Shown here: one piece after another, positions 48,583 through 57,461 of the stretch
Position numbering within the stretch: position 1 is the stretch's first letter
Layout of the letters: every line of letters begins with the position of its first letter
Assembly: GCA_045540055.1 (NCBI GenBank)
Contig: JAZQGO010000010.1
Location: forward strand, 1-63,884
From: SIG565 sp045540055
GTDB taxonomy: Bacteria; Bacillota; Clostridia; Oscillospirales; Acutalibacteraceae
DNA: 63,884 bases
Direction of reading: 5' to 3'
The notes under the pieces: generated by a model
Told to the model about the DNA's origin: nothing
What the model saw: only the letters and a program-made list of their open reading frames with translations
Database searches by the model: none
Position numbers and translations under genes: made by a program

Positions 48583-50598
48583 ATGTTATCAATTGATACT
48601 GATATCAGATATTTAAAGGGCGTAGGCGAAAAACGCGCCCAGCTGCTTGCTCGGCTGGGTGTGAATGACGTCGGCGCTCTTTTATCTTTTTATCCGAGAG
48701 ATTATAAGGATTTAAGCAAAACAAGTCTCATTTATGATACAAATCTTGACGAAACGGTTTGTATTAAAGCCAAAATAATGAGTGACATAACCGAGCATTA
48801 CATACGAAAAAATATGACGCTTTATAAATTCAAAGCCGCCGACCAAAGCGGTACGATGAGTGTCACCATTTTCAACAACAAATATTTAGCCGAAAAATTA
48901 CACCCCGGCTCTACCTACCTTTTTTACGGTAAAACGACGGGTGGACTCTACCTTAGAGAAATGTCCTCACCCGAAATTTACGAACAGAATAATAACCGCA
49001 TATTACCGGTCTATCATCTGACGGCGGGTATTACGACCAACTATTTAACGGGTCTGATTACCACTGCGCTTGAGAAATTCACGCCCTGTGACCCATTGCC
49101 TGCCGAAATTCGCGAGCAATACGGCCTGTGTGATTTAAAATTTGCGTTTAATAATATTCATTTCCCAAGAACTGCCGAATCGCTCGAGCGTGCGCGACGC
49201 CGCCTTATTTTCGAAGAATTATTTTTACTTCAGTGCGGTATGTCGTATTTCGCACTCAGGCGTCGGGGCAAAACCGCCTCTGTTATAGAAAGGGATTACA
49301 CACGGGAATTTTTATCCCTTCTACCCTTCTCGCCAACCTCGGCACAGCTTAAATGTATATCTGAGGGGCTACGGGATATGCAGTCGTCGGTACCTATGAA
49401 CCGTCTTTTACAGGGTGACGTTGGCAGTGGTAAAACCGTTGTCGCCGCCGCACTGTGTTATAGTGCCGCTAAAAACGGTTTTCAGTCAATCTTAATGGCG
49501 CCAACCGTAATTTTAGCCGAGCAACACTTTCGTACATTTGAGAGCTTTTTTAAAGATAGCGACATTAAATGTGCGCTTATAACAGGCTCACTCACCGCCG
49601 CCAATAAACGAAAGCTGCGCGAACAGATTAAAAACGGCGAAATTGATATTGTTGTGGGTACCCACGCGGTACTTAGTGACGCCAATGAATTTAATAATGT
49701 CGGCCTTGTTATCACCGACGAACAACACCGCTTCGGCGTTGAGCAGAGAGCAAAGCTTAGCGCAAAGGGTCATAGCCCCCATACCCTCGTTATGTCGGCA
49801 ACCCCGATACCGCGCACACTAGCCCTCGTTATCTATGGTGACCTTGATATAAGCGTAATTAACGAATACCCCAAGGGTCGCCAAAAAATCGAATGCTACA
49901 GTGTCGGTAAAGACCTTGAGGAGCGCGCCTATAACTATATAAAAAAGCATATCGACGAGGGTCGACAGGCATACATTGTTTGTCCCTTGGTTGAGGAGGG
50001 CGAAACCGAGCGCACACCCGCCGAAGCCCACTTTAAAAATTTGAGTGTAGGTGTTTTTAAGGATTATAATCTTGGTCTTTTGCACGGTAAACTAAGCTCT
50101 GCCGCCAAGGAAAAGGTTATGCGTGAATTCGCAAGCGGCAAAATTGACCTGCTAATTGCTACAACCGTTATTGAGGTTGGCATCGACGTACCCAACGCCG
50201 CTATTATGGTGATTTTAGATGCAGACTGCTTTGGTCTTTCCCAGCTTCATCAACTGCGCGGACGTGTAGGCAGGGGCGAACATAAATCGACCTGTATACT
50301 GATTTCGGGCAACTCGGATAAATCTACTGCCGAGCGTCTTAACGTTTTGGTTTCGACCAACGACGGCTTTAAAATAGCCGAAGAGGATTTGAAGCTTCGC
50401 GGACCGGGTGATTTTTTGGGTAAGCGCCAGCACGGTCTGCCCGAGCTTAAAATTGCCGATATGAACAGCGATTATAACACACTTAAAATTACACAGCAAG
50501 CCGCTAAAAAAGTTTTAAACGGTGACCCAAATCTATTATCCCCCGACAACATATCGCTCAAAAAGGAAATATTACGGCTATTTGATATGAAGCTATAA
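48583..50598 (+). CDS. recG: ATP-dependent DNA helicase RecG
   Basis: 671-residue helicase that remodels stalled replication forks and Holliday junctions. The N-terminal wedge domain has IRYLKGVGEKRAQLLARLG and an OB region. Helicase motifs: LLQGDVGSGKTVVAA (Walker A), VITDEQHRFGVEQR (DEQH), MSATPIPRTLALV, and C-terminal VIEVGIDVPNAAIMV and LRGRVGRGEHKSTC. The TRG-like C-terminal segment RGPGDFLGKRQHGLPE is present. Length is standard (about 680). It begins 11 bases after the DAK2 gene and ends before a bidirectional terminator. Confidence 0.97.
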   Translation: MLSIDTDIRYLKGVGEKRAQLLARLGVNDVGALLSFYPRDYKDLSKTSLIYDTNLDETVCIKAKIMSDITEHYIRKNMTLYKFKAADQSGTMSVTIFNNKYLAEKLHPGSTYLFYGKTTGGLYLREMSSPEIYEQNNNRILPVYHLTAGITTNYLTGLITTALEKFTPCDPLPAEIREQYGLCDLKFAFNNIHFPRTAESLERARRRLIFEELFLLQCGMSYFALRRRGKTASVIERDYTREFLSLLPFSPTSAQLKCISEGLRDMQSSVPMNRLLQGDVGSGKTVVAAALCYSAAKNGFQSILMAPTVILAEQHFRTFESFFKDSDIKCALITGSLTAANKRKLREQIKNGEIDIVVGTHAVLSDANEFNNVGLVITDEQHRFGVEQRAKLSAKGHSPHTLVMSATPIPRTLALVIYGDLDISVINEYPKGRQKIECYSVGKDLEERAYNYIKKHIDEGRQAYIVCPLVEEGETERTPAEAHFKNLSVGVFKDYNLGLLHGKLSSAAKEKVMREFASGKIDLLIATTVIEVGIDVPNAAIMVILDADCFGLSQLHQLRGRVGRGEHKSTCILISGNSDKSTAERLNVLVSTNDGFKIAEEDLKLRGPGDFLGKRQHGLPELKIADMNSDYNTLKITQQAAKKVLNGDPNLLSPDNISLKKEILRLFDMKL

Positions 50599-50602
50599 AA
50601 CA

Positions 50603-50632
50603 AAAATCTCGGAACGCGAGTTCCGAGATTTT
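50603..50632. terminator. Bidirectional terminator between recG and gpmI
   Basis: A 13-bp perfect stem AAAATCTCGGAAC and complement has loop GCGA, with A and T runs outside. The two flanking genes converge on it. Confidence 0.93.
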
Positions 50633-50635
50633 TTA

Positions 50636-52168
50636 TTATTTAATAATTGATTCGCCCGTCATTTCTTCAGGTTGACTGAGACCTAAAAGCTTAATGATTG
50701 TGGGTGAAATATCGCAGAGCTTACCGCCCTCGCGAAGCTCACATTCCTTGCCGATAACGGCAAAAGGAACGGGGTTGGTTGTGTGTGCGGTGAAGGGTGA
50801 GCCGTCGGTATCAAGCATACGGTCAGCATTACCGTGGTCGGCAGTAAGCAACATTACACCGCCCATTTTCTCGGTAGAAGCCTTTACGCGACCTACACAC
50901 ATATCGACGGTCTGAACAGCCTTAACGGCCGCCTCAAACACACCTGTGTGACCTACCATATCGCAGTTAGCAAAGTTAAGAATTATAACGTCGTACTTAC
51001 CGCTTTCAATGGCCTCGCAGACCTTGTCGCATACCGGCACAGCACTCATTTCGGGCTGTAAATCATAGGTTGCAACCTTGGGTGAATTAACAAGAATTCT
51101 ATCCTCGCCCTTAAATTCAACCTCACGTCCACCGTTAAAGAAGAAGGTTACGTGGGCATACTTTTCGGTTTCGGCGATACGAAGCTGTGTCATATCATTT
51201 TTTGCTAGGTATTCGCCAAGTGTGTTTTCAAGTGTCTGGGGACGGAATGCAACGTCTACGTTCGGCATAGATGCATCATACTGAGTCATACATACATAGT
51301 ATAGCTCTAACTTGCCTCCCTTACGCTCAAAGCCCGTAAAATCGGGGTCAACAAAGGTGCGTGTGATTTCTCTCGCTCTGTCGGGACGGAAGTTGAAGAA
51401 AACAAGACTGTCGCCTGATTTTACTCGCTCGGTACCGTCAACAACTGTAGGCAGAACAAATTCATCGGTGATATATTTGCCGTCTTCATCCTTTTGTGTA
51501 TAGGACTTTCTGACCGCCGCCGCGGCATCATCGGTTACAATGCCTTCGCCGTAAACGAGTGCGGCATATGCCTTACCCACACGCTCCCAACGGTTGTCAC
51601 GGTCCATACCGTAAAATCTACCCATAACAGTAGCAATTTTACCAACACCGATTTCGCTAAGCTTTGCATTGGTCTGGTCGATAAAATCTGCCGCAGATGA
51701 GGGCGGTACATCACGTCCGTCAAGTAAAGCGTGAATATACACCTTATCAATCCCATTACGCTTAGCCATCTCTACAAGGGCATACATATGCTCAATATGG
51801 CTGTGAACACCACCGTTTGAGAGAAGTCCCATCAAGTGAAGTGCACTATTATTAGCTTTACAATTTTCAATTGCCTTTGTCAGTGCATTGTTTGTGAAAA
51901 AGTCACCATCGGCGATTGATTTTGTAATTCTTGTCAGTTCCTGATAAACAACGCGGCCTGCACCGATATTGGTGTGACCTACCTCACTGTTACCCATCTG
52001 ACCGTCGGGCAGACCTACGTCCATACCCGATGCACCGATTTCGGTTGTGGGACAGCTGCCGAATATATTATCAAGAACGGGCGTGGAAGCCGAATGAATG
52101 GCATTCCCAACAGTTTCATTATTAAAACCGAAACCGTCCATTATGGTTAAAACAATAGGTTTTTTCAT
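50636..52168 (-). CDS. gpmI: 2,3-bisphosphoglycerate-independent phosphoglycerate mutase
   Basis: 510-residue Mn-dependent mutase interconverting 3- and 2-phosphoglycerate. N-terminal metal site IMDGFGFNNETVGN, catalytic serine in GQMGNSEVGHTNIGAGR, FYGMDRDNRWERV, substrate arginines in VFFNFRPDRAREITR and C-terminal metals in ANCDMVGHTG and LLTADHGNADRM are all present. Length matches GpmI (about 510). It lies 11 bases after tpiA and is the last gene of pgk-tpiA-gpmI. GAPDH and enolase are not in the window. Confidence 0.97.
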   Translation of the reverse strand: MKKPIVLTIMDGFGFNNETVGNAIHSASTPVLDNIFGSCPTTEIGASGMDVGLPDGQMGNSEVGHTNIGAGRVVYQELTRITKSIADGDFFTNNALTKAIENCKANNSALHLMGLLSNGGVHSHIEHMYALVEMAKRNGIDKVYIHALLDGRDVPPSSAADFIDQTNAKLSEIGVGKIATVMGRFYGMDRDNRWERVGKAYAALVYGEGIVTDDAAAAVRKSYTQKDEDGKYITDEFVLPTVVDGTERVKSGDSLVFFNFRPDRAREITRTFVDPDFTGFERKGGKLELYYVCMTQYDASMPNVDVAFRPQTLENTLGEYLAKNDMTQLRIAETEKYAHVTFFFNGGREVEFKGEDRILVNSPKVATYDLQPEMSAVPVCDKVCEAIESGKYDVIILNFANCDMVGHTGVFEAAVKAVQTVDMCVGRVKASTEKMGGVMLLTADHGNADRMLDTDGSPFTAHTTNPVPFAVIGKECELREGGKLCDISPTIIKLLGLSQPEEMTGESIIK

Positions 52169-52179
52169 TACTAATCTCC

Positions 52180-52947
52180 TTATTTAGAAGCAGCCTTTAC
52201 GATAACCGAGAAGTCCTCTGCCTTTAATGAAGCACCGCCGATAAGACCGCCGTCAACGTTAACCTTTGCAACTAATTCGTCGGCATTTTTAGCGTTCATA
52301 GAACCGCCGTACTGAATGGTAACTGTTTCGGCAACGTCGGCACCGTAAGCCTCGGCAATAGCGGCACGAACATAGCCGTTACCTTCATCAGCCTGCTCAG
52401 CAGTAGCGGTAACACCTGTACCGATAGCCCATACAGGCTCGTAAGCGATAATTACGTTTTTAAGCTGCTCGGCAGTTACATTTGTAAGAGCCATCTTGGT
52501 CTGGAATTTAAGAAGTGTTTCGGTATAACCGAGCTCACGCTGTTCAAGTGTTTCACCAACGCAAACAATTGCCTTAAGACCTGCATTAACTGCCGCTAAA
52601 GTACGAAGGTTAACGGTCTGGTCGGTCTCACCAAAGTACTGTCTTCTCTCGCTATGTCCGATAACTACATACTCTACGCCTGCGGCTGTGAGCATCTCAG
52701 CAGAAATTTCGCCTGTATAGGCGCCCGAAGCCTTGAAATGCACATTCTCAGCACCGATTTTAATGTTTGAGCCCTTAGCTGCCTCAACTGCTGCGGCAAT
52801 GTCGATGAAGGGTACACAAAGAACAACATCACAATCAGCGTCCTTTACGAGCGGCTTCATTTCGTTTATAAGCGCTGTAGTTTCAGCGGGAGTTTTGTTC
52901 ATTTTCCAGTTGCCTGCAATAACGGCATTTCTTTTTGCTTTATTCAT
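52180..52947 (-). CDS. tpiA: Triosephosphate isomerase
   Basis: 255-residue TIM-barrel enzyme interconverting dihydroxyacetone phosphate and glyceraldehyde 3-phosphate. Catalytic residues are visible: NWKMNKT (lysine), YVVIGHSERRQYFG (histidine), AYEPVWAIGTGVTA (glutamate and the flexible loop), and the phosphate-binding YGGSMNAKNADEL and GGLIGGASL. The ATG at 52947 follows AGGAGAA; an in-frame start at 52977 overlaps the preceding hairpin and is rejected. It sits between pgk and gpmI. The hairpin at 52973-52994 lies just upstream. Confidence 0.97.
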   Translation of the reverse strand: MNKAKRNAVIAGNWKMNKTPAETTALINEMKPLVKDADCDVVLCVPFIDIAAAVEAAKGSNIKIGAENVHFKASGAYTGEISAEMLTAAGVEYVVIGHSERRQYFGETDQTVNLRTLAAVNAGLKAIVCVGETLEQRELGYTETLLKFQTKMALTNVTAEQLKNVIIAYEPVWAIGTGVTATAEQADEGNGYVRAAIAEAYGADVAETVTIQYGGSMNAKNADELVAKVNVDGGLIGGASLKAEDFSVIVKAASK

Positions 52948-52972
52948 AATAAATTCTCCTATTCTCAAAAGT

Positions 52973-52994
52973 AGCACGGCGTTTCCGCCGTGCT
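52973..52994. terminator. Hairpin between pgk and tpiA
   Basis: A perfect 9-bp stem AGCACGGCG / CGCCGTGCT has a 4-base loop. On the minus strand it is followed only by ACTTTTG, so it probably tunes or processes the pgk-tpiA transcript rather than ending it. Confidence 0.6.
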
Positions 52995-53004
52995 GTTTTT
53001 TTAA

Positions 53005-54306
53005 TTATTTATCGTTAAGAGCAGCGATACCGGGAAGTACCTTACCCTCAAGGAATTCAAGCGAAGCCCCGCCGCCTGTAGAGATGTGTGTCATCTTATC
53101 AGCATAGCCGAGCTTCTGAACAGCAGCCGCAGAGTCGCCGCCGCCGATGATGGAAATAGCACCCGATTCAGCAACAGCCTTAGCAACGCTCTCGGTACCT
53201 GATGCGAAGTTCTTCCACTCAGAAACACCCATCGGTCCGTTCCAGATTACAGTGCCTGCGCCCTTAACAGCATCGGCAAACAACTCCTCGGTCTTAGGAC
53301 CGATATCAAGACCCATCCAATCATTCGGAATAGCGTCAGAATCAACGGTCTTGGTTTCGGTATTTTCATCATACTCTTTACCAAGTCTGTTATCGATAGG
53401 AAGTAAGAACTTAACGCCCTTATCCTCAGCCTTCTTAATAAGTGATGCAGCAAGCTCAATCTTGTCCTCTTCACAGAGTGAAGCACCTACAGTATAGCCT
53501 TTTGCACGGAAGAAGGTATAAGCCATACCGCCGCCGATGATAAGTGTATCAACCTTTTCGATAAGGTTTTCGATAACACCGATTTTATCACTAACCTTTG
53601 CACCGCCAAGCACTGCAACGAAGGGACGTGCAGGGTCGGCCAATGCCTTACCCATAACACCGATTTCGGTCTTGATAAGATAACCGCAAACGGCAGGTAA
53701 ATAATCAGCAACACCTGTTGTTGAAGCGTGTGCACGGTGTGCGGTACCAAATGCGTCGTTAACAAAAATTTCTGCTAAGGAAGCAAGCTCTTTAGCAAAC
53801 TCGGGGTCGTTCTTTGTTTCTCTTGCATCGAAACGTACGTTTTCAATAAGAACTGCCTCGCCGTTTTTAAGGGCAGCAGCCTTAGCCTTTGCGTCCTCAC
53901 CGATAATATCGGTAGCAAAGGTAACCTTGTCGCCAAGAAGCTCATTCAAACGGTCAGCAACGGGCTTTAATGTAAAGGTCTTTGCATCCTCTGCCTTAGC
54001 CTTTGCGAGATATTTTTCGGTAGCAGCAGCCCTTTCAGCCTCGGGTAAAGCCTCAACAGCCTTCTTCTCCTTCTTAGAAAGACCAAAGCCCTCGGTGAAT
54101 ATATTGTGGGGCTTGCCCATGTGTGAACAAAGAATAACCTGTGCGCCGTTATCAAGCAAATACTTGATGGTGGGAAGTGCGCCGATAATTCTCTTATCGC
54201 TGGTAATTTTACCGTCCTTCATCGGTACATTGAAGTCACAGCGTACAAGTACCTTTTTACCTGTAACAACAATATCTTCAACGGTCTTTTTGTTAAGTGC
54301 GTTCAT
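53005..54306 (-). CDS. pgk: Phosphoglycerate kinase with an internal insertion
   Basis: 433-residue glycolytic kinase forming ATP and 3-phosphoglycerate. N-terminal signature VLVRCDFNVPMKDGKIT, substrate arginines in VILCSHMGKPHNIF and NVRFDARETKNDPEFAK, GTAHRAHASTTGVA, KVSDKIGVIENL and the nucleotide loop SIIGGGDSAAAV are all seen. The usual length is about 395. The excess is a charged helical insertion after the CSHMGKP motif, about residues 70-105 (GLSKKEKKAVEALPEAERAA), expected on the surface of the N-domain. It has an AAAGGAGC site before the ATG and is first in pgk-tpiA-gpmI. Confidence 0.96.
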   Translation of the reverse strand: MNALNKKTVEDIVVTGKKVLVRCDFNVPMKDGKITSDKRIIGALPTIKYLLDNGAQVILCSHMGKPHNIFTEGFGLSKKEKKAVEALPEAERAAATEKYLAKAKAEDAKTFTLKPVADRLNELLGDKVTFATDIIGEDAKAKAAALKNGEAVLIENVRFDARETKNDPEFAKELASLAEIFVNDAFGTAHRAHASTTGVADYLPAVCGYLIKTEIGVMGKALADPARPFVAVLGGAKVSDKIGVIENLIEKVDTLIIGGGMAYTFFRAKGYTVGASLCEEDKIELAASLIKKAEDKGVKFLLPIDNRLGKEYDENTETKTVDSDAIPNDWMGLDIGPKTEELFADAVKGAGTVIWNGPMGVSEWKNFASGTESVAKAVAESGAISIIGGGDSAAAVQKLGYADKMTHISTGGGASLEFLEGKVLPGIAALNDK

Positions 54307-54406
54307 TGATATCGCTCCTTTAAAAATTTGTTAAATTTTATACAATCTTATTTTACCACAAAATTGCATTTTTTCAACATTTTTATTATATAAAATAATT
54401 ATATAT

Positions 54407-54901
54407 TTACCACCTATAATTGTGCAACTGTCCAAAGTTCTGTAAAGATGGATAATTCCACTGCCGCAAAACCTCATAAACACCTATTGCAACCGAATTT
54501 GAAAGGTTAAGACTTCTGGCGTCGCTTATCATGGGTATGCGAACGCATTTGTCGGGATTTTTAAGCAGCAACTCCTCGGGCAGTCCCTTGGTTTCCTTGC
54601 CGAAAAGCAAATAACAGTTATCGGGATATTCGACGTCGGTATGGGTGTTTAGTGCCTTGGTTGTGAAAAAATAAAAATCACCATCATTCTTCGCAAAAAA
54701 ATCATCAAGGTTATCGTAATAGGTAATATCGAGGTATTGCCAATAATCGAGCCCCGCCCTTTTAAGCTTTTTATCGTCAATTTTAAAGCCCATAGGACCT
54801 ACAAGGTGAAGTTTGGCACCGGTTGCAGCACAGGTACGTGCAACGTTGCCTGTATTTTGCGGTATCTCGGGCTCCACCATAACAATATTTATAACAGCCA
54901 T
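54407..54901 (-). CDS. trmL: tRNA (cytidine(34)-2'-O)-methyltransferase
   Basis: 164-residue SPOUT methyltransferase of the TrmL/YibK type, which 2'-O-methylates the wobble base of tRNA-Leu. Motif 1 is MVEPEIPQNTGNVARTCAAT, motif 2 LLFGKETKGLPEELL, and motif 3 (knot, SAM site) IPMISDARSLNLSNSVAIGV. Length matches TrmL (about 157). The ATG at 54901 follows GGAGGTTG; an earlier in-frame ATG at 54964 lacks a site. It appears to be a single gene on the minus strand, divergent from the membrane-protein gene at 54999. Confidence 0.95.
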   Translation of the reverse strand: MAVINIVMVEPEIPQNTGNVARTCAATGAKLHLVGPMGFKIDDKKLKRAGLDYWQYLDITYYDNLDDFFAKNDGDFYFFTTKALNTHTDVEYPDNCYLLFGKETKGLPEELLLKNPDKCVRIPMISDARSLNLSNSVAIGVYEVLRQWNYPSLQNFGQLHNYRW

Positions 54902-54998
54902 TTTTTCAACCTCCAAACAACAATCATTATTATACTGTTTTAAAAATATGCTTGTCAAGTGCACTTTAAAAGGATATAATAGCTTTGAGGTGTTTTAG

Positions 54999-55565
54999 AT
55001 GAAATACAACAAAAATATTTTAGCACTTGTCGATGAATATCAATACAAAGAGGCTATAACCTACCCAAAAACGAGCGAGCGCATTTATGGTAACCTTAAA
55101 ATTGCCGCAGTCGTTTTCTATATTTATCAGTTGATTTTTGGTGGACTTTTACTGCTGGGTCTTATCTTCACCGCAGGAAAAAGTGAGGATGTAAATCTTC
55201 AGAATACCGCTATATCATTGATTCTCTACACAATAGCCCTCATATTTATGTTTTTTAAAGGCAATCTTGTGGCACTTTTGCTTAACATTATTGCAACCGT
55301 TTTTAAGACAATGCCGCTTGTGCCAATGCTTATTTACAACAGCGGTGTGGTGGACGTAAACCCCGTATTTTATTGGCAACACCTTATACCTATGATTTTA
55401 ATTCTCATTGTCAGCCTTTGCATGTGCGTTATTTCAACCAGAGAAAAACATCTGATTAACCGCGATTATAAGATAGTGCTCGGCAAGCTATATGATAAGC
55501 ATCATAACGATGATATGACCGAACAGGAATGGGAAGAATTTATAAATAACTATGGAAAACAATAG
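54999..55565 (+). CDS. Hypothetical four-helix membrane protein
   Basis: 188-residue protein with four transmembrane segments: AAVVFYIYQLIFGGLLLLGL, TAISLILYTIALIFMFF, LVALLLNIIATVFKTMPLV and LIPMILILIVSLCMCVI. Soluble N- and C-terminal ends flank them; the C-terminus is acidic (DDMTEQEWEEFINNY). I do not recognise a family. GAGGTG lies before the ATG. The downstream serine-hydrolase-like lipoprotein gene starts inside its last 14 bases, so the two are translationally coupled and may work together at the envelope. Confidence 0.65.
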   Translation: MKYNKNILALVDEYQYKEAITYPKTSERIYGNLKIAAVVFYIYQLIFGGLLLLGLIFTAGKSEDVNLQNTAISLILYTIALIFMFFKGNLVALLLNIIATVFKTMPLVPMLIYNSGVVDVNPVFYWQHLIPMILILIVSLCMCVISTREKHLINRDYKIVLGKLYDKHHNDDMTEQEWEEFINNYGKQ

Positions 55566-56559
55566 CTTTTTAAGATTATTTTGCACGATACTTTGTCTTT
55601 CTCTGCTGCTGTCGTCGTGTGCGTCGGCAAAAACGGGCAATGATGCTCCGTCGGCATCCACTGACGCCTTATCTGAGGATAGCTCATCGACCGAAAGCAT
55701 GCCATCTGAACCCGAAAATGTAAATAGGTATGATGATTTACTGAGTAAAATGACCGATTGCGGTAAATCGGTTGTTACATACGGCGACCTAAAAGCAGAT
55801 GAATATTCCGCCTCTGTGCAGTCACTTGAAAAAATATTAGACGGCTATAAGCACAACATTTCGATCGTTGCCTATTCGCTTGATAATAACAAGGCGCTGG
55901 CATATAACACCAAGACCGACCTGTTCTGTGCCTGCACCGTTAAGGCGGCTTACTCACTTTATGCCTGCAAGCAGATGGAGAATGGCAACGGGTCACTCGA
56001 TACCGTAATGACCTATGAAAAGAAGCATTACGAACCGGGCACAGGCGATATGCAATACTCGGCATTTGGCACAAAATTCACAATGAAAACCATTATTGAT
56101 AAGAGTATGCGAATTAGCGACAATGTTGGTTACTTAATGTCGGTCGATTATTTTGGTCGGGATGGTTATAATAAATGGATTAAAAAGCTCGGTTGCGAAT
56201 CCTTGCAAATCAAGCCGACCGTCTGGAGTCTTCACGCAAAGGCTAAGGATTTAGCGGTTGTCTGGCGAGAAATATATAACTATTTTGAAACCGATACCGA
56301 ATATTCAAAATTCCTATATAACTCCTGTACGGGCACCCCGAACAACTATGCAACCGCGGCGCTAAAAGGTGTGAAATATTCTCACAAGCAGGGTAACAAT
56401 CGCTCAGGCGACTGGTTGGCATACAGCGACGCAGGCATTGTATGGAAAGAGGGCAACCCGTATATAATAGTTATTCTCACCGATGCCCCTGGCCCGTCAT
56501 CATATGATGCATCGATTTTTGCAGATATAATCAACATAGTACATAATTATTTGTTTTAA
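55552..56559 (+). CDS. Beta-lactamase-fold lipoprotein with SxxK changed to CxxK
   Basis: 335-residue secreted protein. The signal peptide (LRLFCTILCLSLLLSSCASA) has a lipobox ending at C23, followed by an S/T/E/P-rich linker to about residue 60. The rest resembles class A beta-lactamase/PBP-like hydrolases: SDN is intact (S189-D190-N191 in MRISDNVGYL) and a K-x-G site is present (K279-Q-G281). The SxxK serine, however, is cysteine: C128-T-V-K131 in LFCACTVKAAYSLY, where relatives read ASTxK. A thiol nucleophile or an inactive binding protein is possible. The ATG lies within the end of the upstream membrane-protein gene. Confidence 0.8.
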   Translation: MENNSFLRLFCTILCLSLLLSSCASAKTGNDAPSASTDALSEDSSSTESMPSEPENVNRYDDLLSKMTDCGKSVVTYGDLKADEYSASVQSLEKILDGYKHNISIVAYSLDNNKALAYNTKTDLFCACTVKAAYSLYACKQMENGNGSLDTVMTYEKKHYEPGTGDMQYSAFGTKFTMKTIIDKSMRISDNVGYLMSVDYFGRDGYNKWIKKLGCESLQIKPTVWSLHAKAKDLAVVWREIYNYFETDTEYSKFLYNSCTGTPNNYATAALKGVKYSHKQGNNRSGDWLAYSDAGIVWKEGNPYIIVILTDAPGPSSYDASIFADIINIVHNYLF

Positions 56560-56565
56560 TTTGCG

Positions 56566-56587
56566 GCACCCAAGAAAACTTGGGTGC
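56566..56587 (+). terminator. Terminator after the CxxK lipoprotein gene
   Basis: A 9-bp perfect stem GCACCCAAG / CTTGGGTGC with loop AAAA is followed by TTTTTG. Confidence 0.92.
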
Positions 56588-56635
56588 TTTTTGTATTTGT
56601 TATAAATTTCAGGCAATATTATAATTGGTGATAAT

Positions 56636-57280
56636 ATGAAATTTATAAAAATATTTACTGTTTTACTTTTGGTCGCCACGCTATCAGCCAATACCGCTAC
56701 TGCCTATTCGGCTTACGGCTCACGCGGCGAAGAGGTGCGCGAGATACAAACACGCCTTGCTTCGCTTGGTTATTATAACGGCAATATTGACGGGATTTAC
56801 GGCTCTCAGACCAAAAATGCCGTTCAACGCTTTCAGCAGGACCGAGGTCTTGCGGTAGACGGTATTGTGGGTAAAAACACCCTTGCGGCTCTCAACATCA
56901 GCGACAATGATTATTCCGACGGCTATACCTCAGCCGACTATAATCTGCTCGCCCGCATTATTTCGGCCGAGGCTCGAGGAGAAACATACGTAGGTCAGGT
57001 AGCGGTTGGCGCAGTCGTGTTAAACAGAATCGAGCACCCCTCCTTCCCCGATACTATAGCAGGGGTGGTTTATCAACCGGGCGCGTTTAGCTGCCTTTAT
57101 GACGGGCAGTTTGATAAACCCGTCGCCGACAGCGCTTATTCTGCCGCACGCGACGCCCTTAACGGTTGGGACCCCAGCGGTGGAGCGATTTACTACTACA
57201 ATCCCGCAACCGCGACTAACAAATGGATACGCTCACGCCCCGTTATAACCACGATAGGCCGCCACGTTTTTTGCGAATAA
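56636..57280 (+). CDS. sleB: SleB-type spore cortex/cell wall hydrolase
   Basis: 214-residue secreted hydrolase. A signal peptide (about 1-23, IFTVLLLVATLSANTATAYS) precedes a peptidoglycan-binding domain at about 28-90 (GEEVREIQTRLASLGYYNG, YGSQTKNAVQRFQQDRGL). The Hydrolase_2/SleB catalytic domain spans about 103-214: LLARIISAEARGETYVGQVA with the catalytic glutamate, then AVVLNRIEHPSFPDTI and the C-terminal RPVITTIGRHVFCE. This is the domain order of SleB, the lytic transglycosylase acting on spore cortex at germination. No ypeB follows. The gene supports a spore-forming host, although SleB-like enzymes also act vegetatively. Confidence 0.92.
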   Translation: MKFIKIFTVLLLVATLSANTATAYSAYGSRGEEVREIQTRLASLGYYNGNIDGIYGSQTKNAVQRFQQDRGLAVDGIVGKNTLAALNISDNDYSDGYTSADYNLLARIISAEARGETYVGQVAVGAVVLNRIEHPSFPDTIAGVVYQPGAFSCLYDGQFDKPVADSAYSAARDALNGWDPSGGAIYYYNPATATNKWIRSRPVITTIGRHVFCE

Positions 57281-57299
57281 GCTACAACTATATTTAAGC

Positions 57300-57324
57300 A
57301 AAAAGCCTTTTAATAAGGCTTTTT
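57300..57324 (+). terminator. Terminator of sleB
   Basis: AAAAGCCTT / AAGGCTTTT with a 5-base loop is followed by TTATATT, about 20 bases past the stop. Confidence 0.8.
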
Positions 57325-57366
57325 TATATTTGGTCAGAGAAAGTCAAAATTTTTTATCAAAATCTA

Positions 57367-57394
57367 TTGACTTTTAGAAAATATTGGTTATAAT
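57367..57394 (+). promoter_or_regulatory. Promoter of the hrcA-grpE-dnaK-dnaJ operon
   Basis: TTGACT (57367-57372), 16 bases and TATAAT (57389-57394) lie just upstream of the CIRCE element, the classic layout for HrcA control. Confidence 0.8.
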
Positions 57395-57402
57395 AGGTAG
57401 TG

Positions 57403-57429
57403 TTAGCACTCGGGTCTACAGAGTGCTAA
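57403..57429. promoter_or_regulatory. CIRCE element (HrcA operator)
   Basis: TTAGCACTC-N9-GAGTGCTAA is a perfect match to the CIRCE consensus, and the palindrome extends to 57400-57432. HrcA bound here blocks transcription until heat shock ties up GroE. It overlaps the expected transcription start. Confidence 0.97.
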
Positions 57430-57461
57430 CACCGAAAAACTATAGTTGCGAGGTGAAATTT

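Noticed and set aside
53147..54334. Plus-strand open frames opposite pgk
   Set aside because: Antisense shadows; the minus strand encodes an unambiguous phosphoglycerate kinase.
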